NCBI RefSeq assembly: GCF_002933775.1
Contig: NZ_BEWV01000095.1
Span: forward strand, 29,577 to 93,576
From: Prevotella sp. MGM1
Lineage (GTDB): Bacteria; Bacteroidota; Bacteroidia; Bacteroidales; Bacteroidaceae
Reading direction: 5' to 3'
DNA: 64,000 bases
Position numbers and translations under genes: made by a program. The first letter of the stretch is position 1, and each line of letters starts with the position of its first letter. The notes below the pieces were generated by a model. That model was not told where the DNA came from, did no database searches, and worked only from the letters and a program-made list of their open reading frames with translations. Below are positions 54,001 to 63,764 of the stretch, one piece after another.

Positions 54001-54416
54001 GCCAATTCACGGTCGAAATCATTGGCGGTAACAATTGTCTCCTCGTTGTTTGCAAATCTCTTGGCTGTCTCTTTTACGATAGCGAAAACCTCGGGCATTG
54101 CTTCATCAAGCTTCTGCTCATAGATTTCGAGTATCTCTTTTTCCAACTTGTCTATTTGATTGAATATCCCTTCACGTTCATCGATAGGTGTGTCTTCTAT
54201 ATGTGATTTAAGTTCGGCAATCTTTTGTTTTTGCTCTTCTGCCGAATTTTGGATATGTTGCTTTATCTGGATTGTCTTATTTCGCAACTCATCGTTACTG
54301 AGTTTTTCTATCTCGGGATAAACAGCCTTTACTTTTTCTACCAAAGGCTGGATTAATTTCATATCTCGGGATGACTTATCACCGAACAGTGATTTTAGGA
54401 TTTTGTTAAAGTTCAT
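51072..54416 (-). CDS. secA: Preprotein translocase ATPase SecA
   Basis: A 1114-residue motor that drives unfolded preproteins through SecYEG. Walker A is [15 protein letters not shown] near residue 196; the DEAD-like box is [12 protein letters not shown]; motif VI-type sequence is [21 protein letters not shown]. The C-terminal zinc-binding SEC-C motif is [21 protein letters not shown], split around the last Cys-His. It is longer than the approximately 900-residue E. coli protein because of insertions in the nucleotide-binding region, which is usual in Bacteroidetes. It is followed in the operon direction by its own terminator. Confidence 0.97.
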   Translation of the reverse strand: MNFNKILKSLFGDKSSRDMKLIQPLVEKVKAVYPEIEKLSNDELRNKTIQIKQHIQNSAEEQKQKIAELKSHIEDTPIDEREGIFNQIDKLEKEILEIYEQKLDEAMPEVFAIVKETAKRFANNEETIVTANDFDRELASNPKNDFITIDGDKAIYHNHWTAGGNDLKWEMVHYDVQLFGGVVLHQGKIAEMATGEGKTLVATLPVFLNALTGNGVHVVTVNDYLAKRDSEWMGPLYEFHGLSVDCIDKHRPNSPERRNAYQADITFGTNNEFGFDYLRDNMATSPADLVQRAHNYAIVDEVDSVLIDDARTPLIISGPVPKGDDQMFEEYQPLVESIVDVQRKLATQYLADAKQKITEGRQSNNQKLIDEGFLSLYRSHKALPKNKPLIKYLSEEGIKSGMLKTEEIYMENNNRRMPEAVEPLYFVVDEKMNSCDLTDKGTDWLANKVNDKELFVLPDIASQLSELEAEKNLNDEERLNRKDELLNHYTIQSERVHTLQQLLKAYTMFNKDDEYVVIDGEVKIVDEQTGRIMDGRRWSDGLHQAVEAKEHVKVEAATQTFATITLQNYFRMYHKLAGMTGTASTESGEFWNIYKLDVVEIPTNRPVQRIDMNDRVYKTAREKYNAVIEEIEKMRNSGRPTLVGTTSVEISELLSKMLTMRKIPHQVLNAKLHQKEADIVALAGQSVNGLGAVTIATNMAGRGTDIKLSADVKAAGGLAIIGTERHESRRVDRQLRGRAGRQGDPGSSIFFVSLEDKLMRLFAAERIANVMDKLGFKEGDVLEAPIISSTVERAQKKVEENNFGIRKRLLEYDDVMNKQRTVIYEKRRHALMGERIGMDISNIIWDRVVNIIANNDYEGCKEEFMHVFAMEVPFSNDEFVNTKHDILAESSFQSAMDAFKRKTERIQTVAWPIIKQVYENQGAIYERIMVPITDGRKMYNIPCDLKEAYETECKSVIKQFEKSILLHIIDDCWKENLRELDDLKHSVQNASYEQKDPLLIFKLESVKLFDNMVNSMNNRIVAILMRSGIPEMQQEDVREAAPEQLAQHPQYTENKHNLSDEQLTDPNQAAAAAHDTRSPQPQAPIVKDKLPGRNDPCPCGSGKKFKNCHGRGLV

Positions 54417-54480
54417 TTTGTATGACGTTTTTTATTTATTTCTTAATTTAGGATGATTGTTAATTGAAAATAGGTTATTC

Positions 54481-56052
54481 TCAGAATAACGGCTCAGCGG
54501 AACATGCGTTCGGTGCTCTTATTCTTATGAATTTTGCAACAGTCGGAGCGATGCGGTCTACTGTTATAGGCAAGGCTATTCTTTCGGCTCTCGTTCCCGC
54601 ACCGTATATTATGACCGGAAACTGTATGAAAGATGCCCTGGAGAGGGTATTCTCCATGTTATTTTCATTAACCAATCTCCAGCCAGGTGCAACTTCTATG
54701 AGAATATCACCGTTTCTCTCATGGTGAAAACCGTTTCGTATCTTGTCTATACGTTGGTTGTTGCAGGAAAGAAGTTGTAATGAAGTATATACGTTTCTTA
54801 CCCCTGACATTTGGGAGAGAAACTCTTGAGCGCGCTCGGTCGCTTCTGTAAGGCTGATGTGTTTTTGCTCCAATAGCTTGTGGTCAAGAAACATTTGCGG
54901 ACCGAAACATGTCTCTACATATTTCCCTTGTCCCCAAATAGCACCGAAATACATGTTTAGCAGGTTGGCTGTGCGTGCAATATTGAATGCGCCTGATGGT
55001 ATTTTGAATTTTGAATAGTCCGCATTCTCTTCATCACAATATCCAGTACTTGTAATGACGAACAATACGTTGTCGTTGCCTATTTTATGTTCTATGTCGG
55101 TTATAAGTCGACCAATTGTCCTGTCCAACCGAACGTATGTGTCTTGCAACTCCATTTGACAATCGTTTATTGTCTTGTGGTCGAAATTTCCCGCGTAGTA
55201 TGTTATATTGAGCAAGTCGGTAAAACCATCGGTTCCCATGGCATTGCTTGTCATACATTGCAAGGCAATGTTTGTGATGCTTTCGTTTACAAGACCGCTT
55301 GTTTTATACTCACGGTATCGTCTCGAACTGTTGAATTTATGCTTGAATGGTTTCTGCATTCCGCCATTCATGAAATAACAGAAATTGCCGGATAAATCTG
55401 TAACCGGAGTCCATTCCGTATGGCTGATTTGTGAAAGTGATTTTAAACTGTTGTAGCCCCATATCCATCCAGGCATGGACTCATAGTAGTATGTTGATGA
55501 GCACCAACTTCCGTTCTCGTCGTCAATCCATACGGCACCATCCCCAGCATGTCCGGCCGATATTACTGCAGCATCTCTGAATGGAGATATTGAATATACA
55601 ACAGCCTTGCCGTTTGTAGCCACTTTCAACTCGTCTCCAATGGTGGATGAACTGATGTTTTGGGGAGATGATTTGTCTTTTGTTTGTAGTCCCGGATATT
55701 TGTCATCGTCAACGCAGTAGGCCGGCCGCAGGGTTTCTTTATTCAACCAGCGTGCACTTATTATACTATTGTAATAAGGTGTAGTACCGCTGAAAAGCGT
55801 GGCAATGGCCGATGCCCGGTCTATTGGAGAAAAGGGGTAGGAGGCATTTGTATATAAGATACCTTTCTCAAACAATTTCTTAAATCCGTCATTTCCATAT
55901 AAAGGAGTGAATGCCTCCAAATAATCGGTTCTCAATTGGTCGATGGAAATATTGACGACCAACTTTGGAACTGATTTGACTGTGCTGATTTGTGCATGTC
56001 CTTGTGCGGCAAATGCAGCTAATATTATTAATGACAGATATCTGTATTTCAT
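54481..56052 (-). CDS. Alkaline phosphatase superfamily protein, apparently catalytically dead
   Basis: A 523-residue exported protein (signal peptide ending near GHAQ, residue 21) with the overall layout of PafA-type alkaline phosphatases. Asp38 (NISIDQL) is kept, but the nucleophile Thr79 position is Arg (SPIDRASAIA in place of NTAxGHA). The residue at the Asn100 position is Ala (IISARW). The metal sites are also lost: LTADHG is replaced by ITSTGY, DYVGH by YYAGN, and the C-terminal HVP by QFP. The C-terminal strand and PTVAKFIRI...PNACSAEPLF still align. So the fold is probably kept without phosphatase activity. It lies 4 bases from the upstream DUF4105 gene. Confidence 0.85.
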   Translation of the reverse strand: MKYRYLSLIILAAFAAQGHAQISTVKSVPKLVVNISIDQLRTDYLEAFTPLYGNDGFKKLFEKGILYTNASYPFSPIDRASAIATLFSGTTPYYNSIISARWLNKETLRPAYCVDDDKYPGLQTKDKSSPQNISSSTIGDELKVATNGKAVVYSISPFRDAAVISAGHAGDGAVWIDDENGSWCSSTYYYESMPGWIWGYNSLKSLSQISHTEWTPVTDLSGNFCYFMNGGMQKPFKHKFNSSRRYREYKTSGLVNESITNIALQCMTSNAMGTDGFTDLLNITYYAGNFDHKTINDCQMELQDTYVRLDRTIGRLITDIEHKIGNDNVLFVITSTGYCDEENADYSKFKIPSGAFNIARTANLLNMYFGAIWGQGKYVETCFGPQMFLDHKLLEQKHISLTEATERAQEFLSQMSGVRNVYTSLQLLSCNNQRIDKIRNGFHHERNGDILIEVAPGWRLVNENNMENTLSRASFIQFPVIIYGAGTRAERIALPITVDRIAPTVAKFIRIRAPNACSAEPLF

Positions 56053-56056
56053 TTAT

Positions 56057-57244
56057 TCATGCGCTTTTCGTCATAATTCTAGTATGCATCCAGCTTCTAA
56101 TCAGCAAAGATAATGCCACAATTGTCATTCCCTCTGCATAATCTTGAAAAACAGATCCTATTAAGAATAAAACAATCGCAGCCTCATATATATGCCAATA
56201 TGAGTTTTTTTTCTTTTTAATTACCGTGGGAATAAACAGTAGTGATATTGGATTTAAAATCAATATTTGCAGATTAGTGCTTGTAGTAGGGTGTTCAGAA
56301 AAAAGAAGTGCCAGGACAACTATGCCTGCCATGCCGGTAATGAGCATGGTAAATACATCAAATACAATGCTTGTTTTGCGTCGTCTGTATTCCTTAAAAG
56401 AGATAACAAATGTTATAATAAGGAATATATAGGCGCATAATATTGGGCGAAATATGGTTACAGACGCTTCGTTTGTATTTGATTTTAATATTATTTGATT
56501 TGATTTTACGAGTGGTTTTGTCTTTCCGTCATATACAATTTGCGCATTGTCAAAATCTCTCATCAGGTTTTCAGGAAGAAACTGGCTTTCAACAAGTGTC
56601 ATGGTCTTATCCGCTTTAAAGCCAAGGCACAAATCGTTGCCGAAAGACGCCCATGGATAATTTTCCGTATAATCGTGTATTTCGTCTCTAAATGATTTTT
56701 TTTCGTTATTAATTTTCTTATAAACGATGTCTCCCGTGATGCTTTTTGCTATTATATCTCTTGCCTGTGTTGTGCAATTGTTATAAAAAAAGTTGTATCG
56801 ATATACTTTGTTCTCAGGACGATAATTCTCTTCCAAGGCATTGATGATTTTCATTTTTTCTTCATGTGTGATGTTCAGTACCTGTTCGTTCACTTGGCAT
56901 CCGAAACGTTCATATTCTTTCTGGAAAATATGAAAAGGAACAACACCCAGTTCATAGTCCGTCTTTCCAAAGACAAATCGCAGTACAAAAAAAGGTTTTC
57001 GGAAATTAAAAACCCCATAATTGAAAACCCAGTCTCCTCCTGTTGTCAGGTCTTTGTATCTTATCGCTGTATGTCCGTAGAGACTGTATATGGCATCATG
57101 CGGTGAGCATGTTAGCAGACTTATTTCGATTGAGTCGTTGGTTCTTGTGGTACTGGTCTGTGAATAAACAGGCGTAAAACCACTCACAGCCATCAGAAAG
57201 ATGGCTGAAATGATAATTCTAAAAACACTTTTTAATTGTTTCAC
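56057..57244 (-). CDS. DUF4105 (Lnb N-terminal-type) membrane protein
   Basis: A 395-residue protein with an N-terminal signal (KQLKSVFRIIISAIFLMAVS...VYSQ) and about four C-terminal membrane helices. The periplasmic domain matches DUF4105: YSLYGHTAIRY near residue 55 with the conserved His, and FFYNNCTTQARD near 155 with the conserved Cys. That suggests a papain-like cysteine hydrolase fold. The GTG at 57244 is chosen because a TATTTTTG box ends 4 bases upstream; the longer frame to 57301 would start upstream of the promoter. The substrate is unknown. It forms an operon with the phosphatase homologue. Confidence 0.8.
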   Translation of the reverse strand: MKQLKSVFRIIISAIFLMAVSGFTPVYSQTSTTRTNDSIEISLLTCSPHDAIYSLYGHTAIRYKDLTTGGDWVFNYGVFNFRKPFFVLRFVFGKTDYELGVVPFHIFQKEYERFGCQVNEQVLNITHEEKMKIINALEENYRPENKVYRYNFFYNNCTTQARDIIAKSITGDIVYKKINNEKKSFRDEIHDYTENYPWASFGNDLCLGFKADKTMTLVESQFLPENLMRDFDNAQIVYDGKTKPLVKSNQIILKSNTNEASVTIFRPILCAYIFLIITFVISFKEYRRRKTSIVFDVFTMLITGMAGIVVLALLFSEHPTTSTNLQILILNPISLLFIPTVIKKKKNSYWHIYEAAIVLFLIGSVFQDYAEGMTIVALSLLIRSWMHTRIMTKSA

Positions 57245-57248
57245 GATG

Positions 57249-57256
57249 CAAAAATA
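57249..57256 (-). promoter_or_regulatory. -7 promoter element (TATTTTTG), minus strand
   Basis: It matches TAnnTTTG on the minus strand, 4 bases before a GTG codon that begins an excellent signal peptide. If correct, the mRNA is leaderless. Confidence 0.45.
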
Positions 57257-57301
57257 CTCTCTTTTTTCTACTTTCGGTGCTATTATTTCGTTTTTTTTCA
57301 A

Positions 57302-57309
57302 TAATTTTG
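57302..57309 (+). promoter_or_regulatory. -7 promoter element (TAATTTTG) of coaX
   Basis: It matches TAnnTTTG, 25 bases before the coaX ATG and divergent from the DUF4105 promoter. Confidence 0.55.
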
Positions 57310-57334
57310 CACGCTGTAAGCGAAAACTGCATAA

Positions 57335-58096
57335 ATGAATTTAACGATAGACATCGGTAATACATGTGTAAAACTCGTTGCTTTCAATGACACTACTCCT
57401 GTTGAAGAGATGAGGATGGATTGTGATGAGTTGTTTAAATTGAATGATTTCTGTGAGAAATATCATTTTGAGCATGGCATATATTCTTCTGTAATCAATC
57501 TGTCGGATGAGTTTAAAAGTGCGATAGGGAATTTGTCTTTTCCTGTTATGCGGTTGATTTCTGGTGTTACTCCAATACCTGTTATTAATAAATATTCAAC
57601 TCCTGCCACATTGGGAACAGACCGATTGGCGGCGGCTGTAGGTGCTTTCTGCTCGGTGGAAAGACGTGATATATTGATAATAGATGTCGGCACATGCATT
57701 ACTTATGACTTTATTAATTCCGATGGGGAATATCTTGGAGGAAATATCTCGCCAGGACCGACAGTCAGACTAAAGTCACTCCATACTTTTACTGACGCTC
57801 TCCCTCTTGTGGAACGAAAAGGGATGATGTCTGATATAGGTGAGACAACGGAAATGGCTATAAGGAATGGAGTCATGCACGGTGTGGAATATGAGATAGA
57901 GGGGTACATAAATGATTTCTCATCCAAATATCCTAACCTTTTGGTTTATTTAACAGGTGGAGTACAGCTAAATTTGCGCATTTCAGAAAAAAAGTGCATC
58001 TTTGTAGACAAATTGATAGTTCCAAAAGGACTTAATTATATACTTCTTTATAATATCAACGAATTAATCCATAATGAAAAGAATAATATTAAATAG
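57335..58096 (+). CDS. coaX: Type III pantothenate kinase
   Basis: A 253-residue kinase that carries out the first step of coenzyme A synthesis. Motifs of the ASKHA fold are LTIDIGNTCVKLV at residues 3-15, TLGTDRLAAAVGA near 89, IIDVGTCITYDFI near 112 and LGGNISPGPTVRLKSLH near 131. The length is typical. It overlaps the outer-membrane protein gene by 23 bases, heading an operon of envelope genes. Confidence 0.95.
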   Translation: MNLTIDIGNTCVKLVAFNDTTPVEEMRMDCDELFKLNDFCEKYHFEHGIYSSVINLSDEFKSAIGNLSFPVMRLISGVTPIPVINKYSTPATLGTDRLAAAVGAFCSVERRDILIIDVGTCITYDFINSDGEYLGGNISPGPTVRLKSLHTFTDALPLVERKGMMSDIGETTEMAIRNGVMHGVEYEIEGYINDFSSKYPNLLVYLTGGVQLNLRISEKKCIFVDKLIVPKGLNYILLYNINELIHNEKNNIK

Positions 58097-59375
58097 TGTT
58101 ATATTGGGATTTATGACCATACAAGCAACAGCGCAAAGCGGCACCAACTCCCCATATAGCCAATACGGATTAGGTGTTTTGTCGGATCAGTCACAAGGTT
58201 TTAACCGTGGTATGAACGGTTTGGCGTTGGGAATGAGGAATGGCGATCAGGTGAATTTCCTTAATCCGGCATCTTATTCGGCGGTAGATTCTCTCACGAT
58301 GGTTTTTGACGTGGGACTTTCCGGTCAGTTGACTAATTTTAAGGAAGGCGGAAAGAGATTGAATGCGAGAAACGCTGATTTTGAATATGCAGTGGCAGCA
58401 TTCAGGGTTTTGCCCAATGTCGGTTTCAGTGCAGGTGTTGTTCCGTTTACAAATATCGGCTACAACTATTCCGCTATGTCGAAAGTCGGCTTGTCTGACA
58501 TGATTTCCACTGAGACATACAGTGGTTCAGGAGGCATTCATCAGGCTTATGTCGGTGCAGGCTGGAACTTTTTTGACGGTTTTTCAATAGGTGCCAATTT
58601 CTCCTATTTATGGGGGGCTTATGAAAAGAATGTATCAATAACGAATAGTGACAGCTATGTCAATACTGTAACAAAGACGTATAGCACTGATGTGAGTAGC
58701 TATAAAATAGACTTGGGATTACAGTGGCAAAAAGAGATTCTTAAAGAAAATATACTGACATTAGGTCTTACTTATGGTCTTGGTCATAATTTAGGTGCAG
58801 ACGCTAAGTCTTTGATTACGAACCAGAACAGTCAGACCAATGTTTCTACTGACGCTGAGTATGTTGTCGCTGATGGTTTAAGCATTCCTGATATGTTCGG
58901 TGCAGGTCTTTCATGGGATTATAAAGGTAAATTGATTTTGGGTTTTGATTATTCGCTGCAAAAGTGGGGGAGTCTTGATATACCTGAGACAAGTGCAGAG
59001 ACGGGGCTGTATCAGTTGAAAGGCGGTTTGCTTAAAGACCGTACCAAGCTTACTTTTGGAGGTGAATGGACACCTGGAGGTAAGTTTACTCCTAATAGTC
59101 GGAAAATGAAATTCCTAAGCCGTGTGAATTATCGGTTTGGAGTTTCTTATGCGACACCTTATGTGACGGTAAACGGTAAAGAGGGACCAAAGGAATACAG
59201 TGTCAGTGCGGGTTTTGGAATACCAGTAGTAAATTCAGACAGGCGTTCTGTTCTTAATATCAGTGGGCAGTGGGTTCATTCGTCTGCTAAAGAATTGATA
59301 ACGGAAAATACATTTCGTATAAATGTCGGTCTTACTTTCAATGAGCCTTGGTTCATGAAGATGAAAGTGAGGTAA
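58074..59375 (+). CDS. Outer membrane beta-barrel protein (OmpP1/FadL-like)
   Basis: A 433-residue protein with a signal peptide (cleavage near ATAQ, residue 21). The mature start GTNSPYSQYGLGVLSDQSQ and NGLALGMRNGDQVNFLNPASY near residue 45 are typical of a Bacteroidetes family related to OmpP1/FadL and to the PorV region. Alternating strands follow, and the C terminus LTFNEPWFMKMKVR is the last barrel strand. Its role is unknown, possibly hydrophobic uptake or export. It overlaps coaX at its start. Confidence 0.8.
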   Translation: MKRIILNSVILGFMTIQATAQSGTNSPYSQYGLGVLSDQSQGFNRGMNGLALGMRNGDQVNFLNPASYSAVDSLTMVFDVGLSGQLTNFKEGGKRLNARNADFEYAVAAFRVLPNVGFSAGVVPFTNIGYNYSAMSKVGLSDMISTETYSGSGGIHQAYVGAGWNFFDGFSIGANFSYLWGAYEKNVSITNSDSYVNTVTKTYSTDVSSYKIDLGLQWQKEILKENILTLGLTYGLGHNLGADAKSLITNQNSQTNVSTDAEYVVADGLSIPDMFGAGLSWDYKGKLILGFDYSLQKWGSLDIPETSAETGLYQLKGGLLKDRTKLTFGGEWTPGGKFTPNSRKMKFLSRVNYRFGVSYATPYVTVNGKEGPKEYSVSAGFGIPVVNSDRRSVLNISGQWVHSSAKELITENTFRINVGLTFNEPWFMKMKVR

Positions 59376-59425
59376 TGCGGATTGTTATACTACTATTGGA
59401 TGTTTTTATGTCTGATAATGATATA

Positions 59426-60091
59426 ATGGACGCAGTGAGGATGAGAATGTTTCTCATCCTTGGCGCTCTTTTGTTTTTCTTGTCATGTGAGGAGGGTAAG
59501 GAACATGTGGCACCGGCTATTCATGAACGTGATTCCGTATCTGTGATGACAAGTTTTGGTGTCAATACGTTGATTTCGGATTCAGGAATTATTAAATATC
59601 GCATTGTAACAGAACGATGGGATGTCAATCAAATCAAGCAGCCAACGCGTTGGACTTTCATAAAAGGTATTTTCTTTGAGCAGTTTGATGAGAAATTTCA
59701 TGTACAGGCTTATATTCAGGCAGATACGGCATGGTATTATGATCAGAAAAAGTTATGGGAACTTCGCGGCAGAGTACGCATCCGCAATGTCAATGGAATG
59801 ATCTTCAATAGTGAGGAATTGTTTTGGGACGGACTTACTCATGAACTTTACTCTTATAAGTTTTCACGACTTGTGACTCCAGAGAGAACTTTGCAGGGTA
59901 CATATTTCCGTAGTGATGAGAAAATGACGCATTACACAGTGTCTAATTCGAAAGGTTCTTTTGTGAAATCAGATATGGAAAGCGAGCCTATTGAAAGTGA
60001 TGCGCAGGAAAAATCAGACACAGCAACGGTAGAACAGTTTGTACGTCCGGCAGCTACGCCACGGGCGGCAACCAATAAAAATATGCAATGA
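59426..60091 (+). CDS. lptC: LPS export ABC transporter periplasmic protein LptC
   Basis: A 221-residue lipoprotein-like LptC. The start at 59426 gives a short signal with a lipobox (FFLSC, cysteine near residue 21). Longer frames begin at 59348 and 59375 but overlap the outer-membrane gene. Residues 50-170 match the LptC beta-jellyroll: SDSGIIKYRIVTERWDV, FEQFDEKFHVQAYIQADTAWY and LWELRGRVRIRNVNGMIFNSEELFWD (in parts). It carries lipopolysaccharide from LptBFG to LptA. It overlaps the next gene by 4 bases. Confidence 0.85.
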   Translation: MDAVRMRMFLILGALLFFLSCEEGKEHVAPAIHERDSVSVMTSFGVNTLISDSGIIKYRIVTERWDVNQIKQPTRWTFIKGIFFEQFDEKFHVQAYIQADTAWYYDQKKLWELRGRVRIRNVNGMIFNSEELFWDGLTHELYSYKFSRLVTPERTLQGTYFRSDEKMTHYTVSNSKGSFVKSDMESEPIESDAQEKSDTATVEQFVRPAATPRAATNKNMQ

Positions 60092-61347
60092 CTCAGCAGA
60101 TCATAGGATTATTGATAACGATGGTATTCTCGGCTTTCTTTTCGGGAATGGAGATAGCTTTTGTTTCAAGCAATAGGTTATTGGCAGAAATGGAGCGTGG
60201 TAAAAACGGATTGGCTCAAAAAGCGATAGGATATTTCTATCGGCATCAGAATAATTTTGTGAGTACAATGCTTGTCGGCAATAATATAGCCCTTGTCATC
60301 TATGGTATATTGTTTGCGCAGATATTCGATGCTACTTTGTTTTCTGCGCTTAGTGATGGTGAGCGTGTCACCGCAGACACAATTCTTTCAACTGTTGTGG
60401 TTTTGTTCACAGGTGAGTTTATGCCAAAGACCATATTCAAAAGCAACCCTAATACTTTGCTCACAATCTTTGCCATACCAGCATACATCTGTTATGTGAT
60501 ATTGTATCCTATATCCCGTTTCTCAACTTTTATTTCCCGTCTGTTGCTTCGTGTGGCAGGGGTGAAAATGCGAAAGGAGAAGGAGGGCGCAGAGTTTACT
60601 AAGATAGATCTTGATTATCTTGTTCAGAGCAGTATTGATAATGCCAAAAACGATGAGGAGATAGAAGAAGAGGTTCGTATATTTCATAATGCTCTTGATT
60701 TTTCGGATAAGAAAGTTCGCGACTGCATGGTACCTCGGACGGAGATAGAGGCTGTGGATATAGATGAATGTGGTGTCGATGATTTAAAGAATCGTTTTAT
60801 CGAGAGTGGTTTCTCGAAAATTATTGTTTATAAAGATGACATAGACCATATCATAGGCTATATCCATTCGTCGGAGATGTTCCGTAATCCGCAGACATGG
60901 AAAAACCATATTCGCACTATTCCATATGTTCCGGAGATTATGGCAGCAAGAAAACTTATGCACATGCTTCTTCAACAGAAAAAGAGCCTTGGAGTTGTAG
61001 TGGATGAGTTCGGCGGTACCAGTGGAATAGTGTCACTCGAAGATATTGTGGAAGAAATATTTGGTGATATAGAAGACGAGCATGATAGTACAAACTATAT
61101 TGCGACGAGGATGGATAATGATGAATACATGCTCTCTGCACGTCTTGAAATAGAAAAGGTGAATGAGATGTTCGGTCTTGATTTGCCAGCCAGTGACGAT
61201 TATATGACTCTTGGTGGCTTGATATTGCACGAGTATCAAAGTTTCCCGAAACTTAATGAAATAGTGAAAGTCGGGAACTATGAATTTAAGATAGTTAAGA
61301 ATACGATGACAAAAATAGAGGTGGTGAAGCTAAAAGTCCTTCAATAG
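60088..61347 (+). CDS. Hemolysin/CorC (HlyC/CorC) family protein with CBS domains
   Basis: A 419-residue inner-membrane protein. The N-terminal DUF21 (CNNM) domain has about four helices and starts GLLITMVFSAFFSGMEIAFVSS. A CBS pair follows, with VRDCMVPRTEIEAVDIDE near residue 211 and GVVVDEFGGTSGIVSLEDIVEEIFGDIEDE (in two parts) near 300. The C-terminal CorC_HlyC domain ends the protein. Relatives are implicated in Mg2+/Co2+ efflux and include the gliding protein GldE, but nothing here shows gliding. Confidence 0.88.
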   Translation: MTQQIIGLLITMVFSAFFSGMEIAFVSSNRLLAEMERGKNGLAQKAIGYFYRHQNNFVSTMLVGNNIALVIYGILFAQIFDATLFSALSDGERVTADTILSTVVVLFTGEFMPKTIFKSNPNTLLTIFAIPAYICYVILYPISRFSTFISRLLLRVAGVKMRKEKEGAEFTKIDLDYLVQSSIDNAKNDEEIEEEVRIFHNALDFSDKKVRDCMVPRTEIEAVDIDECGVDDLKNRFIESGFSKIIVYKDDIDHIIGYIHSSEMFRNPQTWKNHIRTIPYVPEIMAARKLMHMLLQQKKSLGVVVDEFGGTSGIVSLEDIVEEIFGDIEDEHDSTNYIATRMDNDEYMLSARLEIEKVNEMFGLDLPASDDYMTLGGLILHEYQSFPKLNEIVKVGNYEFKIVKNTMTKIEVVKLKVLQ

Positions 61348-61391
61348 ACTATTTTTTTTACGTTTTATACCGCTGTTTAGTATAAATTTAG

Positions 61392-61399
61392 TAATTTTG
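61392..61399 (+). promoter_or_regulatory. -7 promoter element (TAATTTTG) of the PpiD-like gene
   Basis: It matches TAnnTTTG, 75 bases before the ATG at 61475. Confidence 0.55.
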
Positions 61400-61474
61400 T
61401 CCACTAAAGTAAATTAACAATATCTGCTTTTGCAGAGTAGAATGAAAATAAAATAATAAAACAATAAAAAAGTA

Positions 61475-63619
61475 ATGGCAGCATTAGGAACAATCAGAAA
61501 AAGAGGCGCAATCCTTGCCGGTATTGTAGGTTTGGGTCTTTTTGCGTTCATCGCCGAGGAGGCGGTACGCTCTTGTGAGGCGACACAAAACGAGAAACGC
61601 CAGCAAGTGGGTGAGGTTTTGGGAGAAAAGATCTCGGTGCAAGACTTTCAGGCTCTTGTGGACGAATATCAGGAAGTGATCAAAATGACACAGGGGCGTG
61701 ACAATTTAACGGAGGAAGAACTTAACAGCATCAAGGATCAGGTATGGGAGACATATGTGAACAACAAGTTGTTGGCAAGTGAGGCCGGTAAGTTGGGACT
61801 TACGGTTACAGATACCGAGTTGCAGAATATTCTCAAGGAGGGTAAGAATCCTCTTCTTATGCAGTCTCCTTTTGTTAATCAGCAGACAGGACGTTTTGAT
61901 GCTTCCATGCTGACAAAGTTCTTGGCAGACTATAAGGGTATGGCAAACGGGCAGAACCCACAGATGGCAGACCAGTATCAGAAGATCTATAACTATTGGA
62001 GATTTATAGAGAAAACTCTACGTCAGCAGACTCTCGCCATGAAATATCAGCGTCTACTATTTACCGGTTGTCTGATTTCTAATCCGATATCAGCCAAGAT
62101 GGCTTTCGAAGCACAGAACGAGGAAAGCAACATACAGTTGGCCTCTATGGCATATTCTACAATCAACGATAATAAAGTAGAGGTAAGTGAGAGCGATATC
62201 AAGAGGAAATACGATGAAAAGAAAGACATGTTCAAGCAATATGTCGAGACTCGCGACATCAAATATGTTGATGTGCAGGTATTGCCATCGGCGGCAGACC
62301 GCAAGGCTTTGATGAAGAGTATGAAAGATGCCTCTACTGAACTTCAGGGCGGTGCAGAGCCGGCAAATGTCGTTCGTAAGGCACAGTCGCAGATAGCATA
62401 TACAGGGATGCCCGTTACGTCAAAAGCGTTTCCGAGCGATATTTCCGCCAAACTCGACTCAATGGTTGTAGGACAGACCACGCAGCCGTTTGAGACAACA
62501 CGCGATAACACACTCAACGTAATTAAGCTCATCGCTAAGACACAGATGCCTGACTCGGTTGAGTATCGTCAGATTCAGGTTGGTGGAGCCACGGTTGAGG
62601 CAGCTCGCAAGACAGCAGACAGCGTATACAATGCTCTTCAAGGCGGTGCAGACTTTGAAGTTTTGGCAAAGAAATATAATCAGGACGGTGCTAAGCAATG
62701 GCTTACATCTGCAATGTATGAGAACAGCCAGATGATAGATCCAGATTCAAAGGCATATCTTGAGACAATCAATTCACTCGGGGTAAATGAGACAAAGAAT
62801 CTCGAAATGCCTCAGGGTAATATCATTGTTCAGGTGACGGCTCGAAAGGCGATGGTTGATAAGTATACTGCAGCTGTAATTAAGCGAACTATAGATTTCT
62901 CAAAGGAGACATATTCTGCTGCTTATAATAAGTTCAGCCAGTATGTGAGTGAAAGCCGCACACTTGAGGCTCTTGAAAAGAATGCTAAGAAGAACGGTTA
63001 TCAAGTTCTTGAACGCAGGGATATGGTAAATTCTGAGCACAATGTGGTTGGAGTGCGTAGCACACGTGATGCCATGAAATGGATATTTGATGCAAAAGAA
63101 AATGAAATATCTCCTCTTTATGAGTGTGGAAACAACGATCACATGCTTGTTATTGTGATGACAAAGATACATCCTGTCGGTTATCGTGATGTGGAAGATG
63201 TGAAGGATATGCTGAAAGCAGAGGTTATTCGCGACAAGAAGTTTGACATGCTTAAAGAGAAATTGGCCGGTGTAAATAATATCGCTGCCGCAAAGACAAA
63301 AGGTGCACAGGTTAACGATGTGAATCAGATTACTTTTGGAGCACCGGTGTTTGTACAGGCAACAGGTACAAGTGAACCTGCACTCAGTGGAGCTGTTGCA
63401 GCTGTAAAACAGGGACAGTTTAGTCCACGTGTAATCAAGGGTAATGGCGGCGCCTACCTGTTCAACGTGGTTAAGAAATCACAGCGTGCGGGTGCTAAGT
63501 TCGATGCGAAGACAATGGAAGCCCAACTCTCGCAGCAGGCGGCTCAGGCAGCATATCGCTTTATGAATGAGCTTTATATCACGGCTGATGTAGTGGATAA
63601 CCGCTATCTGTTCTTCTGA
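61475..63619 (+). CDS. PpiD-like periplasmic peptidyl-prolyl isomerase/foldase
   Basis: A 714-residue foldase with one N-terminal membrane anchor (residues 10-28, IRKRGAILAGIVGLGLFAFI). A SurA/PpiD N-terminal helical domain follows (residues 40-200, with VGEVLGEKISVQDFQALVDEY). Two parvulin rotamase-like segments follow; the first is near residues 345-440 (SVEYRQIQVGG, LQGGADFEVLAKKYNQDGAKQW), and the second is degenerate. It would help exported and outer-membrane proteins fold. It is monocistronic between a promoter at 61392 and a terminator at 63653. Confidence 0.9.
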   Translation: MAALGTIRKRGAILAGIVGLGLFAFIAEEAVRSCEATQNEKRQQVGEVLGEKISVQDFQALVDEYQEVIKMTQGRDNLTEEELNSIKDQVWETYVNNKLLASEAGKLGLTVTDTELQNILKEGKNPLLMQSPFVNQQTGRFDASMLTKFLADYKGMANGQNPQMADQYQKIYNYWRFIEKTLRQQTLAMKYQRLLFTGCLISNPISAKMAFEAQNEESNIQLASMAYSTINDNKVEVSESDIKRKYDEKKDMFKQYVETRDIKYVDVQVLPSAADRKALMKSMKDASTELQGGAEPANVVRKAQSQIAYTGMPVTSKAFPSDISAKLDSMVVGQTTQPFETTRDNTLNVIKLIAKTQMPDSVEYRQIQVGGATVEAARKTADSVYNALQGGADFEVLAKKYNQDGAKQWLTSAMYENSQMIDPDSKAYLETINSLGVNETKNLEMPQGNIIVQVTARKAMVDKYTAAVIKRTIDFSKETYSAAYNKFSQYVSESRTLEALEKNAKKNGYQVLERRDMVNSEHNVVGVRSTRDAMKWIFDAKENEISPLYECGNNDHMLVIVMTKIHPVGYRDVEDVKDMLKAEVIRDKKFDMLKEKLAGVNNIAAAKTKGAQVNDVNQITFGAPVFVQATGTSEPALSGAVAAVKQGQFSPRVIKGNGGAYLFNVVKKSQRAGAKFDAKTMEAQLSQQAAQAAYRFMNELYITADVVDNRYLFF

Positions 63620-63652
63620 TAATCTGAAGGAATAGGTCTATTACATGATATG

Positions 63653-63703
63653 AGCGTCACGGACAGGGTACTACAATCCCTTTCGTGACGCTTTTTTCTT
63701 TTT
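63653..63703 (+). terminator. Intrinsic terminator after the PpiD-like gene
   Basis: AGCGTCACG (63653-63661) pairs with CGTGACGCT (63684-63692), followed by TTTTTCTTTTTT. Confidence 0.85.
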
Positions 63704-63734
63704 TTTGGGGGGTATAAGTGTATCGTAATAATAT

Positions 63735-63764
63735 TTTGTTTATAGATTTTTTGTGGTATATTTG
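63735..63764 (+). promoter_or_regulatory. Consensus promoter near the window end
   Basis: TTTG (63735-63738) and TATATTTG (63757-63764) are spaced about 19 bases. The remaining 230 bases contain only a 21-codon frame at 63789-63854 and no recognised gene. The promoter probably serves a long leader or a gene beyond the window. Confidence 0.5.
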
